Of a DNA stretch of 64,000 bases, positions 57,307 to 64,000 are shown one piece after another. The number at the start of each line of letters is the position of its first letter. Positions within the stretch are counted from its first letter, which is position 1. The notes under the pieces are model-generated. The model ran no database searches. It worked only from the letters and a program-made list of their open reading frames with translations, and was not told the DNA's origin. Origin of the DNA: Anthostomella pinea (lineage: Eukaryota; Ascomycota; Sordariomycetes; Xylariales; Xylariaceae); NCBI GenBank assembly GCA_963556695.1, contig CAUWAG010000020.1:6014001-6078000 (forward strand). The letters run 5' to 3'. The translations under genes and the position numbers were made by a program.

Positions 57307-58351
57307 ATGCTGTCCACGATGGGCCTCCGCAAGTCGTTCGCGACCCTGCTGAGTCTCTTAAGTCTCTTCAACCTCACCACCGCTTTCACCAACCCCGTCC
57401 GCACGCCAGGCGGCAGTGACCCTTTCGTCACCTACAGCGGTGGCTACTACTACATCCTGACAACCACCTGGACCGACGTCGAGATCGCCCGCTCGACTAC
57501 CGTCGACGGCTTGAAGACGGCAACGAAGAAGGTCATATACACCAGCACCGATGCCTCGCGCTCCTGCAATGTCTGGGCACCCGAAGTCCACTACTTCGGC
57601 AGCGCCTAGTACGTATACTTCGCCGCTGGAGACTGCGACGACCTGGACGGACAGCGACTGCATGCGCTCAAAGGTGTGTACGAAGCTTTCACCCCCTTGA
57701 GGACTTCATAATAACCATATGACAGGTGGTGGCACGCCATGGGACGACTTCACGTACTCGGGAGTGATGACCTCCGAGTGGACCATCGACGCGTCGACCC
57801 TCCGTTTCGGCACCTGGGGTGACTACCTGGTCTTCTCCTGCTTTCATGGGGCGACCTACCAGTCCCTCTGCATCCAGAAGCTCAACAGCGACTACGTCAG
57901 CCTCGCGGGCTCCATGTCCGTCATCTCGCAGCCGACCGAAGCCTGGGAGACGGTCTCGGTCCCCGTCAACGAGGGGCCCGCCGCGCTGTACTACGGCGGC
58001 GCTACCTACCTCGCCTACTCGGCCTCGTACTGCTGGTCGCCGTCGTACTGCCTCGGCCTCCTCACCTGGGACGGTACGACAGACCCGAGCCAGGCGGCGG
58101 CGTGGTCTAAGAGTAGTGGCTGCGTCTTCTCCAGCGCCAACGGCAACTACGGCACTGGACACATCAGCTTCTTTACCAGCCCGGACGGCACGGAGATCTG
58201 GCTTGCGTACCACGCTACGAGCAACAGCGCGGGTGCTTGCGATGATAGTCGGTACACTAGTATACAGCAGCTGGGAACGAACAGCGATGGGTCGCCTAAC
58301 TTCGGTACTCCTTCTACGTCTGGCACCACGTACAGCGAGCCGAGTGCTTAG
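57307..58351 (+). pseudogene. GH43-like secreted glycosidase, broken by an in-frame TAG
   Basis: The intended product looks like a secreted five-bladed GH43-type glycosidase (arabinan/xylan-side-chain acting in known members). Two exons fit: 57307-57673 and 57726-58351 (52-nt intron, GTGTGT...ATGACAG), 330 sense codons in all. A signal peptide (FATLLSLLSLFNLTTAF) precedes TPGGSDPFVTYSGGYYYI, holding the likely catalytic-base Asp. WAPEVHYF holds the likely acid Glu, and SEWTIDASTLRF follows. Directly after HYFGSA the codon is TAG (57607-57609), then YVYFAAGDCDDLDGQRLHAL continues in the same frame. Family members usually have an aromatic residue there (WY-IYFAAG), so TGG to TAG is the simplest explanation. 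A GTACGT donor overlaps the TAG, but using it would remove the conserved YFAAG strand and still give a stop. Readthrough or a sequence error remain alternatives. Confidence 0.72.
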
Positions 58352-59643
58352 ATGATGGAGGGTTGAAGGCTTCATGGAAGGGGTTTTGTGATCTATCCTC
58401 CTTACCTTACCTATTGTAGTCTATCATAACGTTATCAGCTACGCTGACTGTGATGTGAGTGAATGTATAAATTAAAGCCACCGCTGTCTCTCCATTTTGC
58501 AATGTCTTCTGATCCTTCTGGAGACCGTGCCGTCCGTCGATATGAGGCCTAAGCTGAACGATGCAATGTACTCATGCGTCGCCTCTCGCGCGCATGGGGC
58601 CACGTTCGCACCACTACTGCTTCATGCTATCTCTCATTCCAATACCTGCTCAACTCCCTGCGTGGCCCTCAAAGTCATTGTCGATCCCTAGCCTACACCA
58701 GCTACACTGAACCCTCATAAGTATCCGTATACCGCCCGTCTCAGCAAACAACGGCAAGTTATCCAATTTGAATAAGCACATTGGAGTGAGCACAGGGGAA
58801 TAAGCATTAAAAGTGGTAAATCAAACTAAAGCTGCTTATTCCTGTATACTTATTCCAGTATTTCTAATTATCCCACAGGTGATCTGGAATCTTGACAACA
58901 TAAGCGTACGGAGAGTTATGAGGGCTGACTATATCTTTTGAAGTTTGGTAAGTGATTCCGTGTAGGGGTGGATTTGTATGTAGCGCCGGAAGACCAAATG
59001 TATCTCGAGACGTAATACCATAGCCTTCGTCGCGTCGTGACGAGCGGGAAGAAGGCGACTGAGTTGGACGCGTTCCTCTGCAAGGTAGATGTAACTGACT
59101 CGATAGCATTTGTAGGCAGAGTAACAGGTCGGATAAGGTTCTTGGTACGTCTCAGTATGAATTAGAGTGAGACCCTTGAAGATGGCATGCGGGCATTGGC
59201 GCCTTTGCCTCATATGTAGGCAGCTAACCATGGGGGCATGCTCACCACCACTGCGTCATTCGTGGCCGGCTGTGCGTCCCCAGGGTGTTAACTGCCTATG
59301 ACCATCGTGCGGCCTTTTCGGTGTCAATGAGGCAGAAAATGGGCTGGCTGTGAACCTCTTACATCCCATGTAAGTTACAGTACCTAACAGCCTAAAGTCA
59401 AGCCATTCCCGCCACGGCCACGGCCACAACCACAACATTGTTAGGCAAACTTTATACAATGCCCCCTAAAATCAGTTTTCACAGCCACAGCTCCGTTACT
59501 CGAGATCACAAATATAAAGAATGGCGTTTCCCATGGCAGGTAGTTTGAATACCTCTCTTCCTACCTTGCACACGAACGGTGCCTGAAATCTGCTACCACT
59601 TGAGCTTCCCTGTTTTAATAACCTATACCCCTTCCTGCTCACA
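58352..59643. other. Intergenic region with hairpin repeat E
   Basis: This 1.3 kb stretch contains repeat copy E (58704-58865). The rest shows no supported gene. A pyrimidine-rich leader (about 59555-59643) precedes the next start codon. Confidence 0.45.
58704..58865. repeat. Dispersed hairpin repeat, copy E
   Basis: It has two nested inverted pairs: outer GAATAAGCAC (58770-58779) with ACTTATTCC (58848-58856), and inner GGAATAAGCA (58797-58806) with TGCTTATTCC (58833-58842). The segment is collinear with copy A at 17968-18110. It lies about 350 bp past the GH43-like gene. Confidence 0.72.
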
Positions 59644-60555
59644 ATGCAGTTCTTGCACCTGTCGCTTGCAAATCTTTTCGCTACTGCCTCTTCCCCGTAT
59701 AAGGGTCAGTCCGACTGTCTCACCAGATCCGATTTGTCGCTCCTATTCGAAGGGCCGGCAGCTTCACGAGAGCTGTCATCAGAAGTATTGGAACGGGCAA
59801 GATCTTACACGGAACTGACACAAAACCCGTCGGCGGTGATCACAATCCACCCCAACTTTGCCCCACCAAACATCGAAGACATTTGGGAAGTATTCTGCGA
59901 GATGCGAAAGGCGAACTCGTATCCTTGTCACGCCCTATACGACTCCAACAATCGCGCGTTGGGACTTAGACTCGACGCCGGTTGGGAATCACCCGATGCC
60001 ATGCAACTCCCTCTTAGGTTTCGAACCCCACGACGGCAAGACGAGAATTATACCTACCACCGAAGTGCAGAAGGGCTATTATAATGGCAGCCATCTCATC
60101 GGGAACCGAGCCATCCTGCGTAGCGAGTGGAACATTGTTCGCCAGCCAGCACCATTGCGCTTGGCAGATGGTGTCTCTGTTTTGGCCATGGGCATACGCA
60201 TAATAATTCCGTTCCGGTACCTCAAGCCCTTCCTCTACTCATATGTCGTCTTCGGCTTCTACGCCTCACTCGGCCTCCTGGGACTCGGACTTTTTATGGT
60301 TTCGAACCTACTACGGAACCGCCAGCTTCTACAGATCCGTGGGTGAGAGTTATGAGGATGATGAAGTCGATCTCCCATGGGAGATACGTAGGTGCGAAGA
60401 TAGCGCGAGTACGTCATGACGGAAGTATGGATTTGCTGATGAGTCTCAACTGCAGGTGGACGAAACTGCCCAAGACAAGGAATCCGGGGTATGACGGAGA
60501 TGCAGACGATGGAGGCGACAAAATGGTAAAGCGGTTGGAGGAACTGTATGTGTAA
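59644..60555 (+). CDS. Orphan signal-peptide/one-helix protein, copy 1, with frame switch
   Basis: I do not recognise this family. It is paralogous to the gene at 61364-62319. The reading starts at 59644 (MQFLHLSLANLFATASS, a signal peptide) and runs through LERARSYTELTQNPSAVITIH and HALYDSNNRALGLRLDAG to MQLPLR. It must then move +1 at about 60013-60019 to give GFEPHDGKTRIIPTTEVQKG, then YYNGSHLIGNRAILRSEWNI. A hydrophobic region follows (SVLAMGIRIIIPFRY, then FGFYASLGLLGLGLFMVSNL). A clean 113-nt intron (60343-60455, GTGAGA...CTGCAG) adds an acidic tail ending VKRLEELYV. A secretory, membrane-anchored protein is predicted. Apart from the frame switch the gene is intact; that site is CTT AGG T. 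Sequence error, recent decay or programmed shifting are all possible. Confidence 0.55.
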
Positions 60556-61363
60556 AGAGCCGCGCCTGTTCGAAGGACGCCGTCTCTCAAATAGGAACTA
60601 GAGGTTGAAACAAACTCGTCTTCAAACCCTCCAAAATGCCCTCAGAGTGCCAGTAGGCAAACCACTCGAGATCTGTGAGATTCCAGAATGGTCTGTACTA
60701 GAAGAGGAATGATGGTAGCTGATGGGGGTACCAGCCTACCTGGATAACCGTGAAAGGTACCTCCAAGAGCTGACATGTGATCCCAGGGTGACCACTATAC
60801 TGCTCATAATAAGCGCTGAGCACGTATTTTGACAAGACCAGAGTCCATGAAAACAGCTCTAATACCCTCAGTCACAAACTGTACGTGTACGTGTTTCGAC
60901 GCGGAACGCCGAACACCGGGAAGCGATAGGTGAGTTTAGGCCCGTATGAGATGGCAAGTGGCTGGAATATGGACTGGCATGACTACCTTGCTGGTTGGTC
61001 GTTCAGCGGCAGTTGATTGGAGTAGCCACTGACGCCATAAGTCACTCCAGTGCTGGTAGTTCAGGGAGCATGAAGATTCAAATGAAATTCCTGTGACATT
61101 CATGTGACATTCATGTGTACTTGCCTGTCTGTGGCTCGAGGGCTTTCTGACAGGAGCTCTGAAGGCACTTTGAGGCGTGGTCGTATCTGGCGGCGTTGTT
61201 TTAAGTTTGGCACCTTATACCTGGGACAAACTTTCTCTTTCCATGAAATCAAATCTGAAAGGAGAAAGGAGAAACACCGAAATCATATCCCTCTTTCCTC
61301 TTTTCCCGTCCTATCAGCAACATCAAGACACAGATACTTGGAAACGACTAACTAGACCCCCAA
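60556..61363. other. Intergenic region between tandem paralogues
   Basis: This 808 bp stretch separates the two related genes. Two CATGTGACATTCATGTGACATTCATG-like direct repeats occur near 61090-61115. I see no coding feature. Confidence 0.45.
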
Positions 61364-62319
61364 ATGGCATTATCAGGCTTGCTGCTGTGGTTGGCTACCT
61401 TTGCTACCTTCTCTTCCCAGAGCAGAGTTCAGTCCGAACGCCTGACTTTACCAAGAGAGCAGCCAGAGTATATGTGGAAAAGGGCAAATTCTTATACGCG
61501 TCAGACACGGAACCCGTCGGTGGTAATCTCGTGCACCCCAATAAACCCCCAATAGCCATCAAACGTATCGTCGGCAACATATGCGAGAACCGAGAGACCC
61601 AGTCGAAGTCTTGCATACCCCTATACGATAAGGATCATCAAGCACTGTCACAACAACTGTCTGCAGGCGAATATACAAATTCCCCTGATAGCACGCAAAT
61701 CCTCGTCAAGTTTAGTTCCCACTACGGCAAGATGAAGGTCGTACCAACCATCGAAGTGCAAAAGGGCTACTACAACGGCAGCCACATCATCAACAACCCT
61801 ACCATCCTGCATAGCGAATGGAACATCAGCCATGACACTCAAGAACCGACGCACTTATCAGGATGCCCCAGAGATGGCAGGCTTTCTACTCTGAGCCCTA
61901 ATAATCATCCTGACCCGAATCCCTGGATCTACATATCGGTCTTGGGCATGTGGATCGTAATCCCATCTCGGTACATCGACTGCATCACCACCAATCTCAT
62001 CACCATGATAGCCATACTCGGCGCCTTTCTGCTCGTGGCCATGGTCGCGTCGATATACTGCCGAACCCACCAGCTCCATCAGCTGCGTCAGCTCCGTCAG
62101 CTTCAAGCGCAACAGGAGGCTGCTGAGAAGACTCCACAGCCAGAACCGCCAACACGGCTGACACCACCAACTCCCTCGTCTCAATCTGCTGTCGAGGAGA
62201 CGCGCAGCAGCTTAGATGAGGTTGTCGAGCGGCTCCGTGCGTCTAGCAAAACTCATGCGCGGTATGGCCTCGATGCTGGGACGGAGACTCCTCCCGCGGT
62301 GGCATCTGGGAGAATTTGA
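61364..62319 (+). CDS. Orphan signal-peptide/one-helix protein, copy 2, with frame break
   Basis: This is a paralogue of 59644-60555. The natural start is 61364 (MALSGLLLWLATFATFSSQS, a signal peptide), continuing to KRANSYTRQTRNPSVVI. A one-base loss near 61524-61532, relative to copy 1, shifts the frame. The sequence resumes with LVHPNKPPIAIKRIVGNICE, CIPLYDKDHQALSQQLSAG and KMKVVPTIEVQKGYYNGSHI, then SEWNISHD. A motif shared with copy 1 (SVLGMWIVIPSRY) leads to a membrane helix (TMIAILGAFLLVAMVASIYC). The cytosolic tail is about 95 residues with QLRQLRQLQAQQEAAEK and Pro/Ser/Thr-rich parts. The lower reading frame is open back to 61177, but that upstream part lacks similarity to copy 1. 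Function unknown; possibly a decaying copy. Confidence 0.5.
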
Positions 62320-62626
62320 ACGGTTGAAACCGGGCGTCACTGGCAAAGCTGCGTGTACCGCGAACTCAACCAGAGGGGTGTCTGGGGCAGGTGGAAGGGT
62401 AGTTTGTGATGTCGGAGGCCTATTCTCAACCGCAGGTTCTTCGAGGGATGGAAGTCTTTCTTATTGAAGGATGGGGCCTTTGATCTCTTGATGTAAAGAC
62501 AGCGTTGATAGGGGCAGGGTACGGACTCGACAGCATATCAATCGGTGTAGCACTAGAGTGCCTTACACAATGGTACGGTACGTATCCAAAATGCCCATTT
62601 CCTATTCATTACACTCATTACGCTGG
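62320..62626. other. Convergent spacer
   Basis: This 307 bp spacer lies between the 3' ends of the orphan copy 2 and the GT90 gene. Nothing else is visible. Confidence 0.4.
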
Positions 62627-64000
62627 TTATAAGTCGTCTACATATCCAAGTAACTCTCGTTTCTCGTCACACACCCGGGCAAACTCCAGGAGAAGCCTCC
62701 AAACGTACAAAAGCATGTCCTCCCTCCTGAGGACCTTATTGCCCCATGCACTGCCTTCTCCGGCAATGAACTGCGCCGCCCTGTCTCCTTTCTTGTCGTA
62801 GGAGAAGTAGTCCAGAATCGCGTACAAGTCCTGAAAGGTATTGTCCATCGGGACGAAATGCAGCCAAGGAACGAGCCGGTCATCGTGCCATTCAGCGTAG
62901 ATGGTAGACTTGATGGGCAGCGAGGTCGACAGGAGAAAGCCCCTGAACCGGGCGCTGAAGCTGTTACCATCAACGTCGGGCATGAACTTGTACTTGTACT
63001 GCTCCTTCATAGGGACGCCCTCGACCCCGGATATATGCGGCAAGAGGTAGTCGCACTCCGACTCGGCGGGGTGACACAGAAGCATGGTGACACCGACGTT
63101 GGAGAACTTCTTCAGCCACTTGCCAATGGTGCCCTCACGCCTTCGGGGGAAGTCGTACAGCTTCGCGGAGGGCATCTCGAACGTCATGGCGCGCGACCCG
63201 CTCGCCTCCACTGCCGAGACGGTAGTGCTGTTTAGCATCTCGACGAGCCGGAGGCGCTGGAAGTGCGACCAGTTCTCGGCGTGATGCCGGCCTCCAGACG
63301 CGACACCGCGCCAGACCGTCCCGTCGACCTTCTGCCTCCAAGCCGGTCCATGCGTGTCGCCTCCGGAGTACATGACATCGTCCGTTAGGTACATGGCCCC
63401 CGGGATGAGTATGTCATTGTTCATAGGCAATTTACACCCGCTAAAGAGCGGGATGAGCTCCTTGCTCGTCGACAGCGTGAGAGGCTCCACAAAGGTTCCA
63501 TGCATGCCGCGCAGATGGGGCTGGCTGCACGGGTCGCTGGACGCCGTGAAGTTTCGGACGAAACCATCGTATGCATAATTAGGACTCCAGTCCTGAGGGA
63601 ACTCGGCGGGGCCTGTGAAGTTCACCATCGGCGTGGCGTTGCGAGATGCAGAATCCGGCGCACAGCCCACGCGCATCAGATCCCAGTAGTTGCTGTGAAG
63701 CCACTCGGGCTGGTAAGGTTCGGTGTCGGTTCCTCTGGCGTCAACCTTATCCAAGCCGCTGAACGCCGTCACCACCTCTTCCACCGGTTTGACCGTGCGA
63801 CTCGCCTGCTCTATCTCGACGTAACTGGTTATGTCCTCCCACGACGCGGCCAACCGCGACTCGTCCATGTAGTTGATCGGCATATCGACATCCGGTAGGA
63901 ACGGTGCCGCTTCCGCGACAAGGCCAGACCAGAGCTGGAGCCATGGGACTCGGTTTTCGGTGCTACCCTTGGGGTTGACAGTACCATTGCGCACTTGAAC
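62627..64000 (-). CDS. Glycosyltransferase family 90 (CAP10-like), N-terminus off window
   Basis: GT90/CAP10 enzymes are Golgi xylosyl- or other glycosyltransferases; Cap10 relatives act in fungal capsule and wall glycan synthesis. The frame is open from 64000 to the stop at 62627, giving 457 residues with the N-terminal part missing. Characteristic stretches are YLTDDVMYSGGDTHGPAWRQ, VDGTVWRGVASGGRHH, FQRLRLVEMLNS, MKEQYKYKFMPDVDGNSFSA with RFRGFLLSTSLPIKSTIYAE, and HDDRLVPWLHFVPMDNTFQD. DLYAILDYF and GEGSAWGNKVLRREDMLLYV close the domain. No intron is needed in the visible part. The acceptor and donor specificity cannot be read from this fragment. Confidence 0.88.
   Translation of the reverse strand, partial: VQVRNGTVNPKGSTENRVPWLQLWSGLVAEAAPFLPDVDMPINYMDESRLAASWEDITSYVEIEQASRTVKPVEEVVTAFSGLDKVDARGTDTEPYQPEWLHSNYWDLMRVGCAPDSASRNATPMVNFTGPAEFPQDWSPNYAYDGFVRNFTASSDPCSQPHLRGMHGTFVEPLTLSTSKELIPLFSGCKLPMNNDILIPGAMYLTDDVMYSGGDTHGPAWRQKVDGTVWRGVASGGRHHAENWSHFQRLRLVEMLNSTTVSAVEASGSRAMTFEMPSAKLYDFPRRREGTIGKWLKKFSNVGVTMLLCHPAESECDYLLPHISGVEGVPMKEQYKYKFMPDVDGNSFSARFRGFLLSTSLPIKSTIYAEWHDDRLVPWLHFVPMDNTFQDLYAILDYFSYDKKGDRAAQFIAGEGSAWGNKVLRREDMLLYVWRLLLEFARVCDEKRELLGYVDDL

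Noticed and set aside
61177..61530. An upstream extension of orphan copy 2 starting at 61177.
   Set aside because: It resembles neither a signal peptide nor copy 1. The start at 61364 in another frame matches copy 1 from the signal peptide onward.
1..64000. CRISPR arrays, bacterial-type operons, phage or integrated viral genes.
   Set aside because: None seen. Direct repeats here are short tandem arrays without spacers, and the genes have spliceosomal introns.

Overview
The window is nuclear DNA of a filamentous ascomycete (Pezizomycotina, most likely a Sordariomycete). The evidence is short spliceosomal introns (about 49-160 nt, plus one of 291 nt) with GTRNGT donors and CTRAC-type branch sites, and fungal gene content: DASH subunit Ask1, NuA4 subunit Eaf7, myosin-motor chitin synthases, a GPI-anchored Ser/Thr-rich wall protein and a GT90 glycosyltransferase. 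Exon boundaries were read by eye from splice signals, frame continuity and family conservation, so they are models and not transcript-supported.

Layout. 1-5.6 kb holds mitosis and chromatin genes: ASK1 (-, runs off the left edge), a gamma-tubulin complex protein (-) and EAF7 (+). 6.7-17.2 kb holds cell-surface genes: a signal-peptide kelch protein with one membrane helix (-), a 4.4 kb gene-free stretch, and a 1027-residue GPI-type mucin-like protein (+). 19-25 kb holds UBA1 (ubiquitin E1) and an Ecm4-type glutathionyl-hydroquinone reductase, both +. 25.9-26.9 kb holds an orphan multispan membrane protein (-). 29-37 kb holds BMS1 (13 exons, -), a Pbi2-type proteinase inhibitor (+) and a mitochondrial PDK/BCKDK-family kinase (+). 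37.9-52.5 kb holds the divergent chitin synthase pair: class VII (csmB type, -) and class V (csmA type, +) around a 3.4 kb shared promoter.

53-64 kb is a more degraded accessory end. It has a poorly resolved hypothetical gene, a GH43-like gene broken by one in-frame TAG, two tandem paralogues of an unrecognised signal-peptide/one-helix family, each with one frame break, and the C-terminal part of a GT90 glycosyltransferase.

Best leads: (1) short hairpin elements built on inverted GGAATAAGCA/TGCTTATTCC pairs, at five places, mostly in 3' flanks of genes; (2) the tandem orphan membrane-protein pair, one copy switching frame at a CTT-AGG site; (3) an AUG-less, NLS-like open frame upstream of the UBA1 start; (4) the two divergent chitin synthases both splitting codon 103 in phase 2, at the P-loop that only class V keeps. 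I did not find a convincing new multi-gene system; most of the window is conserved fungal housekeeping and cell-wall biology.
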